A stretch of DNA of 64,000 nucleotides from the NCBI RefSeq assembly GCF_022539665.2, contig NW_026712513.1:1-64000 (forward strand). The letters run 5' to 3'. The DNA is from Daphnia carinata. Its lineage: Eukaryota; Arthropoda; Branchiopoda; Diplostraca; Daphniidae. The notes beneath the pieces were generated by a model that saw only the letters and a program-made list of their open reading frames with translations, made no database searches and had not been told where the DNA came from. This document shows positions 55,118-64,000 of this stretch, piece after piece (the stretch's first letter is position 1; each line of letters opens with the position of its first letter). Position numbers and translations under genes: made by a program.

Positions 55118-55231
55118 CCGTACGTTAAGTGAAGGAAGACACAACTTCTTGTACTCTCTGAGAACAACGACGACAACTGTTCTGTCTGTTTTGCCATTTC
55201 TTCACGTACAAAGAAGCGTTAAGAAGCCAAC

Positions 55232-55756
55232 ATGGACAACAAGTCTGAACCCATCTCTGAGCCCGTGACCAACGACTGGATACCTATGGTGTCCATCCCA
55301 CTCCCCGTCGCGGAGGCCCTCTTGGTAGACCTCACGACGTCGTCCGGAGACGCCTCGACGGCCGAACGTGACGCGCCGGATTCACCAGATCCCTCACCAA
55401 TCGACGACGAGGAGACCGCGGCCCGAAACCTGCCGGGGACGTCCGAGATGGAGGATGCCATCGATTTTAGCCGCGGCAGACCCCGCACCTCGGACTGGCA
55501 CCTCGATGCAGCCTGGGAGCAGAAGCAGCTGGAAATCAAGACAAATCAGTTGATCGCCCGTCTTCTCATCACCCTGTATGACAAGAAATGGAGTGACGCC
55601 GTCTTCACCCTAAAGGCGATCCTCGACCTGGACCCCGAAAGGCGCCATCCACCGCTCTATGGTTGGACATCGTGCCACTGGGACTTGCCCGAGAAGAGAC
55701 CCAGCACGGACGATCAACAGAAGGACCCCAACGCAAAGAAGCCGAGATACTTCTAA
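55232..55756 (+). CDS. Small PPxY accessory protein (family A, right)
   Basis: The ORF has 174 codons and almost no changes from the left copy. PPLY is at residues 140-143. The ORF is intact although pol in this copy is broken. An AATAAA follows at 55953-55958, then a long A tract from 55984, as in the left copy. Confidence 0.75.
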   Translation: MDNKSEPISEPVTNDWIPMVSIPLPVAEALLVDLTTSSGDASTAERDAPDSPDPSPIDDEETAARNLPGTSEMEDAIDFSRGRPRTSDWHLDAAWEQKQLEIKTNQLIARLLITLYDKKWSDAVFTLKAILDLDPERRHPPLYGWTSCHWDLPEKRPSTDDQQKDPNAKKPRYF

Positions 55757-55983
55757 GTCGTACGAGGACAACCGAAGAAATCGAGGAAGGAGGAAGCTTT
55801 TTCATTCGACCCTCTTTCAGTCCTCGTTATGTGTTATTCCTGATATTTCTCCTTCAATTTTTATGTTTACATTTACCATACTTTAATATTTACCTTTATT
55901 TTGATTTCACATACCAATATTCGCTTTAACTCTCCTTGCTGCTATCCATCGAAATAAACTCATTGGTTGCTTAATCGTTTGTC

Positions 55984-56025
<42 letters not shown>

Positions 56026-56257
56026 AAAAAAAACAGAAACAAAACATGATAATAAAACACTTAGTGGCTAACAAACAACAATTTCTATGAACGTATTATC
56101 CGTTACAACATGTATCTTGTTTTTCACGTCGTACACTTTAACTTTCTCAATTTACGCCCCGTAGTCATTCCCTTGTTTGACAGCCCATAGTATAAGTCCA
56201 CATAGATTCTGATAAGTAGAGCCTTTTGAGTAGAAAAAAAATAAATAATAAAAAAAT

Positions 56258-56302
<45 letters not shown>

Positions 56303-56461
56303 TTTTTAGCTTGATCATACCTTCATCAAGACCCGTAAATGAGTGTCACAACATATCAATTTAGTAGTCACAAATTAAGTAGCTCCCCTTTGTAGATTCC
56401 TATTGCCAAACTAACACGGTAGATGTGGAGACATTACCATACTAACCAACAAAAACAACAC

Positions 56462-56495
<34 letters not shown>

Positions 56496-57209
56496 ATAAG
56501 AAAGTAAAGAAATACCTTTATATATTGTCAAAAACACATATATAACGCACAAATGATTTTCTGAACCGCAATGTCAAATTTCGTTTCCTATTTCCCTTCC
56601 TATCTCCTACACGTCACTTTCGTTATTTTTCAACGAATAGGTCCAAATCGTAGCCATAACTTTTATACTCTCATTCCAATATGCCACGCAATACTGTTCA
56701 CTTTCCCTTTCGTTCGTACACTACAGCTTGGCCATAGCCAACATCAAGAATACAGTATTAGCGCCGCCTCCCTTTTCCTGGAACTAATACTACTCTTGGA
56801 CCTTGGACCTTCGCGGCAAAATCCTTTCCCGTCGCAAACTTTTAAACGTTTCTTTTCTCGTCTTCCCTGATCAACTGTCCTGTATTTTCTTACTTTCCCT
56901 TTCCGATAATTATGGTCATCTTTTTCTCTTTCCAACGATACTAAATAATATAAAAAACAAGTTGTCCTTCCCCCTTAAAACAAAACTTTATTCTAGTGCC
57001 CTTTTTCCTTTCTCTTTTCCGTAGCCTACTAATAAAGCCGACGGGAAAAGCCGTTGACCTTGCGACAGCCGTAGGCTATTTTTCACTTCCTCACTTCTTC
57101 TTGTATGTTTTTGTTTTGTTGTGTTACTTAGTTAAGAAGCCCACACGATGACATTTCTTTTGTAAGTCACATATTTTCTTTTGTCTGTATGTACCGGCCG
57201 GATATAGAA
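55757..57209 (+). other. Non-coding interval before env (family A, right)
   Basis: This matches 4390-5828 of the left copy with different A-tract lengths (55984-56034, 56259-56298 and 56464-56492). A short segment of the left copy (about 4893-4910) is replaced here by a longer A tract. No supported gene is seen. Confidence 0.65.
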
Positions 57210-58898
57210 ATGTCCCCCTCTGCATTCCTGCTGCTATTATGCGTGTACGGATTACATTCCCAGGCCTTCGAGACTACCGTATGCAATTGCGCGGAACCAG
57301 TGAAGGTGGGAATTCTTCAATTCTCCGATGAGAATTGTCAACCGACATCCACCGATATTAAAGCCACCAAGGTGAAATACGCCGTGTATAGTGAAGAACG
57401 CGCCGCGACTAAATTCCCGGGTTACATCTGTGCCCGTTGGGAAAATATCCGACACATCACAATGACCTTCTTCGGGCAACTACTGGTTGTGCCGGATAAA
57501 ATCCCAATTGATACTACCCCCGCCGACTGCAACGAAATGATTGACAACAAGAGGTGCAATGATAACCGGATGACTTTTGTCGACGGAAAATTTGTGTTCG
57601 ACAATGAACCAGATATCTCTGGATACTGGTTACAAACAATTGATTCATCAATCATAAACTGCGTCCTCGAGAAAGTCGAACTTTTCCAGCAAAAGGAGGA
57701 TGCAGACTTCTCAACACCCATCGGAATTGCTTCTGCTACGTCCGGCAATTTGTCACACAATCACTTAACACTGATTTGGGACAAAACCTACACACAGAAG
57801 ACCAAAGTAACTACCAGACTCGTCGAAGACGGCATCGGTATGCTGACCCGATTGCCAGGAGAAAAACCACTCCTTAGACTCCAAGATGACAAAAACCAAT
57901 TAGACTTCCACCTGACACCAGTACTGCGCTGCGTTTCAGTACAACAAAATTGCTCCAATAGAACTTCTTCATATGAAATCGTCGGCCAATCAAAACTCTT
58001 CGTCACGACGGCAGCCATAATGGAAAAAGCAACCCCAGTGGAGACCCGAGCGCCACTCGGCGCCGAAAACTTAAATATTCCGGCCAATATCCAATACATC
58101 CGTGATCAACTCACCGACCACGAGAATGAATTGGCACGACAGGTTCAACTACTTCAATGTGAAGCTCGTAAAGCCAAACATGAAAGGGCCGTCACAACTG
58201 CCCAATATAATGGATGGCTAGCGGCCTCACAATTAAACTTACCCCGGTGCACGAAATTACAAGCATTCGGGAAGACGGTCGTATTAATTCAATGTCAGGC
58301 CTTAAATGTCACATTTGAGACTGTATTGACTTCGTGCGGACCGCAACCAAAATTCCAAAATTATACGATTAACCTCGATGGCTGGGAACTCGTAAAATAT
58401 TCTCCTTGTTATTGGACAAATGGATTTGTCAATTTCAATAACAAACCCTATGCCTTCCGTAATAATACGTGGGAACAACTCGAAGCCACAATTGTATTGC
58501 CTGAGCAAACGCTGGCACACTCTTTCCGCTACGAGAACGTCGAATTTTTCGACTACGAACACCAAAGTAACCCGGCATACACCGACAATATGCTTAACCA
58601 CATGAACATCATGGCCGACATAGCAGCCGTGATCAACGAACATCCATCATCCGAATTTACGTCGCACGGTAAACCCAGCGCCACAAATATTTTCATAACG
58701 GCCTCCAGTGTCGGAGCTTACACATCTTGGTGGGAAACAATAAAAAATTACTTCTTCATCGGCATCATGTGCATCCTCGTATTACTCTTCCTACGCATCT
58801 GCTACTGTTGCGGTCTCTTCAAGATCTTCTGGGTTATATGCCGTCGCCCTCATAAACGTTCAACATCCTCCGGATCCATCCCCATGCATCAAGTTTGA
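57210..58898 (+). CDS. env: Envelope glycoprotein (family A, right)
   Basis: The frame is intact and encodes 562 residues, with essentially the same sequence as the left copy. The start is chosen at the residue shared with family B, directly after the ATATAG acceptor. The signal peptide, cysteine-rich ectodomain and transmembrane segment at about 514-535 are all present. Confidence 0.85.
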   Translation: MSPSAFLLLLCVYGLHSQAFETTVCNCAEPVKVGILQFSDENCQPTSTDIKATKVKYAVYSEERAATKFPGYICARWENIRHITMTFFGQLLVVPDKIPIDTTPADCNEMIDNKRCNDNRMTFVDGKFVFDNEPDISGYWLQTIDSSIINCVLEKVELFQQKEDADFSTPIGIASATSGNLSHNHLTLIWDKTYTQKTKVTTRLVEDGIGMLTRLPGEKPLLRLQDDKNQLDFHLTPVLRCVSVQQNCSNRTSSYEIVGQSKLFVTTAAIMEKATPVETRAPLGAENLNIPANIQYIRDQLTDHENELARQVQLLQCEARKAKHERAVTTAQYNGWLAASQLNLPRCTKLQAFGKTVVLIQCQALNVTFETVLTSCGPQPKFQNYTINLDGWELVKYSPCYWTNGFVNFNNKPYAFRNNTWEQLEATIVLPEQTLAHSFRYENVEFFDYEHQSNPAYTDNMLNHMNIMADIAAVINEHPSSEFTSHGKPSATNIFITASSVGAYTSWWETIKNYFFIGIMCILVLLFLRICYCCGLFKIFWVICRRPHKRSTSSGSIPMHQV

Positions 58899-58931
58899 TT
58901 ACGGGACGTAATCTCACGCCGCCGAGAGTGA

Positions 58932-59769
58932 TGTAACGAAGTCAATAAATACTTTATACGTTTATATTCTTGTCTATGTATGCTTATTATTATATCCATT
59001 TAATTCATATTAATTGCACAATATAGTTGCGCAATTCCATAACTGCGTAATTCTTATAACTGCGCCATTTCCATATTGCACCATCAATATGCGCAGCAAC
59101 TTGACCTATATAAACACCTGCTTTATGCTATATCATATTTCATCGGCACAAAGCCGCTTATAACAACACGTTTGATTGGCGGAAACAAGTATGACTCATT
59201 GTTGCACCATCATCTCGCCATATCCAATTCCATGTATTGATGACTAATAATTGCGCAGCAATTTATCATTGCCCAATATGCGAAGTTTCTTGATGAACTC
59301 AAGACCTGAAGAAAGAGAGTTACCGACGAGTATCTGACTCTTACGGTCAAGTTCATATTCAGCTCGTGCCTCCTTTTGTTTCAATATTGTGTTTGAGAAT
59401 TGATCTTAGTCTCGTGTCCAAGTGAGAGTCAATTCTTACAACTTGTGTTACCAACGTGCCGACGAGTTGTGTTACAACTCGTCTTCAGCTTACATCTGCT
59501 CTCTTATTCTGCCCGTGCTATTGCGGTAAGCTCACACTACAGTTATCCCGTTACACTTTCAGTTTCCCTTTTATTTCGTATGTTTCTCTTGTTCTTTTAT
59601 TCGAAACCTCTTGTACTTTTATGCTTAAACTAAGACAAATATAGTCGTCATTGTGGGTACAACGCCTCTGAGTTCTATCATTCTTGTATTCATTTATTAT
59701 TTTATTATTTTTATTCTTTATTGTCTTAAATTCGTAAAGTCCATCTTCCCACAAGGAAGATGCTTTACA
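58932..59769 (+). repeat. 3' LTR of family A, right copy
   Basis: The LTR is 838 bp, with the TATA box at 59107-59114. It differs from the other two LTRs at 59417 (T for C) and 59686 (G for T). It is followed by GTAGCTTGG, which is not array sequence. Confidence 0.95.
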
Positions 59770-59943
59770 GTAGCTTGGCGCAGCATATGTTGTGTACTCG
59801 GAAGCCTTTGTTGTGTAGTACTGCGGAGCCTCAGCGTAATAAGCTGGAGCGGCCTAAGTCGTTGTGTAGTATTCAGCAGCCTTCGTGATGTAGTAAGACG
59901 GAGCAGCATAAATTGTGGTGTAGTAGGCAGGTTCCACGTAACA
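59770..59943 (-). pseudogene. Fragment of a YAAPSYYTT-repeat protein
   Basis: Read on the minus strand from about 59943, one frame gives repeated Y-Y-T-T, Y-A-A-P-S-Y-Y and A-P-Q-Y-Y-T-T-K-A units with one in-frame TAG (near 59855). Proteins built of such units are, as I recall, abundant in Daphnia, possibly cuticular or secreted. The fragment ends at the LTR on one side and runs into DNAJC12-like exon 4 in another frame on the other. It is a broken piece. Confidence 0.6.
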
Positions 59944-60495
59944 TTTTTTGTTCATGTTTTGGTATGGCCCAGTGGAGAACCTGTGTTAATTTTAATATTT
60001 CAATCTATTTTACTTTAAACCTACATAGAAAGACATCCTGATGTTGCACATATAATACTTACGGCAGTAGATCGTTTATTTATGACAATCCATTGCTTGT
60101 ATGAAATTGTTATTCCACTTGTTTTCCATCTGTCATAATCATTTCGCTTTTCTGGGTCACAGAGCACCTCCTTAGCTTCCTGTTGGAATGACCAGAAATT
60201 AACTGTATCTATCACATTACTTGGTTAATGTGCAGAATCTATTTACCTGAAGTTTTTGAAACTGAGTAGTGGACTTGTCATATGGATTCTTATCAGGATG
60301 ACAACGTAATACTCTGTGTTTGTATTCGGTTAATATTTGGTCAACCTATTTATGTATGAAGTGAATATACAGAACTAAAAAAAAAGAACAAACAGCACAA
60401 ATCTGACCGAAACTTACACTGGAGGAATCATCGCAACCTAATGTGTAGTAGTAGTCATCTTCCAGGCATCGCTCATTGAATGTAATTGCATCCAT
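59873..60495 (-). CDS. DNAJC12-like J-domain protein, C-terminus replaced
   Basis: Four exons on the minus strand are 60418-60495, 60247-60345, 60063-60179 and 59873-59980, with GT..AG borders and frame kept. They encode 133 residues. The start MDAI and [15 protein letters not shown] lead into a J domain with the HPD motif ([13 protein letters not shown]) and end with KRNDYDRW then KQWIVIN, the pattern of DNAJC12, an Hsp70 co-chaperone of about 200 residues in animals. After [14 protein letters not shown] in exon 4 the sequence passes into the repeat-protein fragment in another frame and stops. The normal C-terminal half is thus missing, probably through a rearrangement next to the LTR. I am confident of the J domain and less so of the exact orthologue. 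Confidence 0.75.
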
Positions 60496-60555
60496 ATCGT
60501 TAACCAAAAACAAGAGTAGCCTACATATGGCAATACGGCAATCCGTTTTACCCAA

Positions 60556-61107
60556 ATAAAAATAAAAAATATTGTTTTTTTTTTCTGTTTGACTTCTATC
60601 GCCATCTACCGGTCACATTTCTAGTTAATTGTCTATACACTGACCGAAAAAATTTTTAAGCCCGACTAAATAAGCCCGACTTTCTGTTTTTTTTACGGGT
60701 TAATTCAAAAAATAGAAGTCTGATATAAAAACATACCCCATTTTCATGATCAGCGATCAATTTCGCATCGGAATACTGTATTTTTAATGAAATCTAGGAT
60801 TTGAGGAAAAATGGAAAAGCGAGAAGGCCTTCTCACTTTTGCAATTTTGGCAAAATTTTAGATTTCGCTTTAAATACGTGGTTTCGATGCAGAATTGAAC
60901 GGGCATCACGAATATGAGGGTTGTTTTCTCGTGGAACTCATAGTGTTTTAATAAAACGTAAAAAACGGGGAAGTTGGGTTTAAAAAAATAAGCCCGACTA
61001 AAAAAATAAGCCCGACTTTATCTTTAAATTACGATTATTTCAAAAACGGCTTACTTGAAAATAAAACAAATGGTTTTTTCTGAATCCGCGTTAAAATAGG
61101 GTTATAC
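60556..61107. other. Intergenic DNA with paired AAGCCCGACT repeats
   Basis: No gene is seen. The decamer AAGCCCGACT occurs as a close pair at about 60658-60681 and again as a pair at about 60989-61015, both in the same orientation and about 330 bp apart. This may be the edges of a small non-autonomous element, but no clear inverted ends or target duplication are visible. Confidence 0.4.
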
Positions 61108-61514
61108 TGTGGGATTTTCATCCACGTGGAATCGAAGGACACACACGTGTTAATGGATTTCACGTGCAACTCTTCTCTCGTCTTGAACTGTAAGGTCAAG
61201 TAGAGTTATCTACTTGACCATCTTAACTACTCCTTCCGTATACACTTTCTACTTTACCCTAGAAAAAGGGTTAGAACGTCGTAGCGGTCATCTAGGTGTT
61301 ATCTAGATGACCATCTTTTCCTAGATTCTTCCGGCGTCACCCGTAACAGGGTGATCCTTGCCTTTAAATACCCCGAGCCTAAGTAGGTTCGGGGTTCAGT
61401 CTTCTTCAGAAAGTGTCTTAGATTGTTCCTTCGAAATACACCCCGTTCTCCTCTAATTACTGTCTCAAGTGTTCTTACCCTCTTACATCGGCTTCCCCGC
61501 AGTTCCCCGTCACA
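61108..61514 (+). repeat. 5' LTR of family C (probable)
   Basis: About 407 bp, starting TGTGGGATTTTC and ending CCCCGTCACA, with 4-bp inverted ends TGTG/CACA. It holds a TATA-like box and initiator. TGG of the presumed primer site follows two bases later. No second LTR is in the window for confirmation. Confidence 0.65.
61363..61401 (+). promoter_or_regulatory. Family C core promoter: TATA, hairpin, initiator
   Basis: TTTAAATA (61363-61370) and TCAGTC (61396-61401) are spaced like an arthropod TATA and initiator, with the probable start at A 61398. Between them lies a 10-bp hairpin CCCCGAGCCT-AAGT-AGGTTCGGGG with one G-U pair. Confidence 0.6.
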
Positions 61515-62448
61515 ATTGGTGGAGATACAGGTCGCATTTTGTTTTTTGTTCTGTTTTCTTGTTTATCGTTCTTCTTCTGTTGATTTTTCCCCCAAAGGAG
61601 GAAATTTCACATTTCCTTTCGCTTCCTTCATTCGACTCGCTTGTTCTGATTATTGTTTGTAGAAATTCTTCCTTACAGTCCGTTTACTCCTTATAGCAAA
61701 TTATTGTTTTACCCCGTTCAAATCATCTATGGTTGAGCCCCGTTCGTATTTTTTTTTAATTTATTTTTTTTTACTCAACTCGTATTCCCGTTCACCCCAT
61801 TTAATTCACCTTTCGCTGAGTTCTGTTCATATTCCATATTCAACCCGTGTTTCATTTCCTTTCGCTTCCTTCATTCGACTCTCTCGTTTTGATTCTTGTT
61901 TCGTAGAAATTTTTCCTTACAGTCCGTTTATTGCGTATAGCAAATTATTGTTTTACCCCGTTTAAATCGTCTTTCGTTGAGCCCCGTTCGTATTTTGTAC
62001 TCAACGCGTAGTCCGTTCGACCCCGTTTAAATCATCTTTCGTTGAGCCCCGTTCGTATTTTGTACTCAACGCGTATTCCGTTCGACCCCGTTTAAATCGT
62101 CTTCGGTTGAGCCCCGTTCGTATTTTTTTTTGTTTTTTTTTTTTTTTTTTTTTTTATTTTTATTTTTTTTTTTTTTTTCTCTTTGCAATTAATTTTTTAT
62201 TACTCAACTCGTATTCTCGTTCAACCCATTTAATTCAAGTTTCGCTAAGTTCTGTTCGTATTCCCTATTTCAACCCGTGTTTCATTTCACCTTACTAAAA
62301 TCGTCTCTCGTTTCATGTACTTTGCTCTTTTATCTCGACGATCAATTTTTGAAAACTACGTAGTTTCCGTGTGTTTCTCTCGGATCTACGTTGCGTGAAC
62401 TTGCTAAAGTGGTATCCCCAACGGATACATTCTCGTGAGGTGTTATAC
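61515..62448 (+). repeat. Family C leader with long direct repeats
   Basis: No gene is seen. The stretch is pyrimidine-rich. A block of about 118 bp at 61611-61728 recurs at 61855-61972. A block of about 86 bp at 61772-61857 recurs at 62201-62287. A unit of about 66 bp around GAGCCCCGTTCGTATTTTG occurs in tandem at about 61952-62128. A T-rich tract lies at 62126-62180. Confidence 0.7.
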
Positions 62449-64000
62449 ATGAGTGAAATAAAAAAACGATCTTCACGATATCCAACGTGTGGACGGCCCC
62501 CCAGCCGGCGACTTCACCCTGAACTTTTTCTTTCATCCCGACTTCCACAACTGGAAGACGCATACACGAATACGGAGCAAACAGTTGCACGGGGGACACC
62601 TCAGACGCCGTCTTCCTCGAGTTCGGTTTTCTCAGAAGAAGCTTCACTGGTACAGCACGGCACTGACGAGGAGTCTTCAGAAAATTCATCAGCGGATTCC
62701 GACGACGATTCCTCGTCCAGTAGAGCTTCCTTACTGCCTCCTTTACGTCTATTCTCTTTGGCGAACATGGCGGCAAGTGTTCAAAAGTTCATCGCACCCC
62801 CCATCTTTTCAGCTACGCTGGAAGAAGACGCAGTGGATTGGCTAGAACGGTTTGAATTAGCTGCGACATATAATCGGTGGTCAGATGCTGATCAAGCGAG
62901 AAATTTCGTGATGTATCTAGAGGGGCCAGCTCGTAAATGGTTCCTCGTGCATACTCATCCGAATCATTGGGAAGATTTACCGGCACGTCCAGACCCAACT
63001 GATCCCACATTACCCAACTTACCGGCGGCTACCGGTCTCAAATCACAATTTTCGGCGGCTTTTCGACAAGCAAATTTTTCACTAGTTCAGGAGTGCAAAC
63101 TCAGACAGAGAGAACAAGGAAATGAGGAAGACGTAGTGGCATATTTTTACGACATAATAAATATGTGTCGCATAGTCAATCCGACTATGTCGCAGGAGCA
63201 GCAGCTCCAGCACTTGTATCGTGGATTGAAACCAACATTGTTACAGAAGATCTATCCCCTACAACCAGCATCGACGACGGAATTCCTGGACGTAGCCAAA
63301 TTACACGCCGAGGCCAACAGTTTAGTAAACCGAAAAGTTCTTTCACAATCGCTGTTAGCCGTGACTCCAGACGTTCCTGATTCGTCAACAGCGGCGTCGA
63401 CGAAACTGGTCAAGGAATTAGCGGGATTGTTAACCGGTCTTCAACAAACGATTGAACATCTCAGTAAACCTCAAACAGCCGTCTCACCGCGATCGCTCAA
63501 CGTTTCGGGAGCATCCAATTGGAATCAGTCGGGTCGCAATAGGAGGACGACGGAAGGACGTTTTATTTGCGGTTTTTGTTCAAGAGCGGGACATACGGAT
63601 TCACGTTGCTTCAAAAACCCATCTTCCTCCTATTATCGAGGACAGGATTTCCGATTTCAACAAAACAATAGACAAGAACAACCAGTTAACAATAATCAGC
63701 AGGGACTTTCAGGCCCACGAAACAATGTACAACACCGACCAGTTAATAATATTCAAACGATGCCGTCTGGAGACACGCAAAATTGTTCAACTTTTCCAGT
63801 TCATCACATCGATTTTCCTTTTCCGGATCACTATCTTCAACAAGAGACCGATGGTGATCTTGTTTCACCAACGGTTCCGCAACCTAACACCTGCCATCAC
63901 CAGGAGGACAACGGAGCTTGGAGGTCAGATACGTCCCACTTAATTAAAGAAATTGTAACGTGTGGGCCAGTGACTACCAATGCGGTGGTTGATACTGGTG
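62449..64000 (+). CDS. gag: Gag (to protease) of family C, 3'-partial
   Basis: The frame is open from the ATG at 62449 to the window end (517 codons). An alternative start is 62767 (MAASVQKF). The N-terminal 100 residues are acidic and serine-rich. A retrotransposon gag/capsid region follows (about 115-280): ATLEEDAVDWLERFE, GPARKWF, LRQREQGNEEDVVAYFYD, LYRGLKP. One CCHC knuckle CGFCSRAGHTDSRC is at about 371-384, then an Asn/Gln-rich stretch. The last residues read VVDTG, the aspartic protease active site, so gag and protease share one frame here, unlike families A and B. Confidence 0.88.
   Translation, partial: MSEIKKRSSRYPTCGRPPSRRLHPELFLSSRLPQLEDAYTNTEQTVARGTPQTPSSSSSVFSEEASLVQHGTDEESSENSSADSDDDSSSSRASLLPPLRLFSLANMAASVQKFIAPPIFSATLEEDAVDWLERFELAATYNRWSDADQARNFVMYLEGPARKWFLVHTHPNHWEDLPARPDPTDPTLPNLPAATGLKSQFSAAFRQANFSLVQECKLRQREQGNEEDVVAYFYDIINMCRIVNPTMSQEQQLQHLYRGLKPTLLQKIYPLQPASTTEFLDVAKLHAEANSLVNRKVLSQSLLAVTPDVPDSSTAASTKLVKELAGLLTGLQQTIEHLSKPQTAVSPRSLNVSGASNWNQSGRNRRTTEGRFICGFCSRAGHTDSRCFKNPSSSYYRGQDFRFQQNNRQEQPVNNNQQGLSGPRNNVQHRPVNNIQTMPSGDTQNCSTFPVHHIDFPFPDHYLQQETDGDLVSPTVPQPNTCHHQEDNGAWRSDTSHLIKEIVTCGPVTTNAVVDTG

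Larger units (their letters stand above)
47426..59769 (+). mobile_element. Env-bearing Ty3/gypsy element, family A, right copy (full length)
   Basis: The copy is 12,344 bp between two 838-bp LTRs, with gag, overlapping ORF, pol, PPxY ORF and env in order. It is preceded by array sequence ending ACAC and followed by GTAG, so there is no matching target duplication. Pol has one base fewer than the left copy near 51632, which breaks the frame. The two LTRs differ at two positions. Confidence 0.96.
61108..64000 (+). mobile_element. LTR retrotransposon, family C, 5' part
   Basis: A putative LTR (TGTG..CACA), a primer-site-like TGGTGGAGATAC, a repeat-rich leader of about 930 bp and a gag frame that runs into a protease motif V-V-D-T-G at the window end. 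The gag is unlike families A and B. The 3' part is outside the window. Confidence 0.85.

Noticed and set aside
56124-56318. Poly-Phe ORF over the A tract
   Set aside because: Product of a homopolymer only.

Overview
The window is eukaryotic transposon-rich DNA. Short introns with GT..AG borders, TATA plus TCAGT-type initiator promoters, and a fragment of a YAAPSYYTT-type repeat protein of the kind I associate with Daphnia suggest an arthropod, probably a branchiopod crustacean. Nearly everything is mobile DNA or a tandem array. The only recognisable host gene is a truncated J-domain gene near the right side.

Layout: (1) 1-8388 is the 3' part (pol, small ORF, env, 3' LTR) of an env-bearing Ty3/gypsy element, family A. 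(2) 8389-9726 and 34371-47425 form one tandem array of about 685-bp units, 21 copies, each with a tRNA-Arg(ACG)-like sequence and an unidentified 95-codon ORF. (3) 9727-34370 interrupts the array with two PIF/Harbinger elements in direct tandem (E1 9727-30722, E2 30726-34370). E1 is split by a reverse-oriented env-bearing Ty3/gypsy element of family B (12489-29851), which itself carries a hAT transposon (14928-18610). (4) 47426-59769 is a full-length family A copy with a one-base break in pol. (5) 59770-60495 holds the repeat-protein fragment joined to a DNAJC12-like gene. (6) 61108-64000 is the 5' part (LTR, long repeat-rich leader, gag, start of protease) of a third LTR element, family C.

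Families A and B share one architecture: LTR, tRNA-Leu-type primer site, gag, a -1 frameshift signal (G GGA AAC plus a 9-bp stem), protease-RT-RNase H-integrase, a small PPxY protein ORF with its own upstream TATA-like box, a long non-coding stretch, env behind a conserved splice acceptor, a small palindrome, LTR. Both also carry a long ORF in the +1 frame inside the N-terminal half of gag (48794-49825 in A, 27686-28597 in B). The two overlapping proteins are clearly related to each other although the gag frame over them is disordered and poorly conserved. I do not recognise this protein. The overlapping ORF and the PPxY ORF are the best candidates here for an undescribed system, an accessory gene set in infectious-type invertebrate retroelements.

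The LTR flanks are also unusual. The left A copy ends in ACAC plus array and the right A copy starts after array plus ACAC, as if the array and element had been tandemly duplicated. The right copy's far flank does not match, so a second rearrangement is needed. All comparisons were made by eye.
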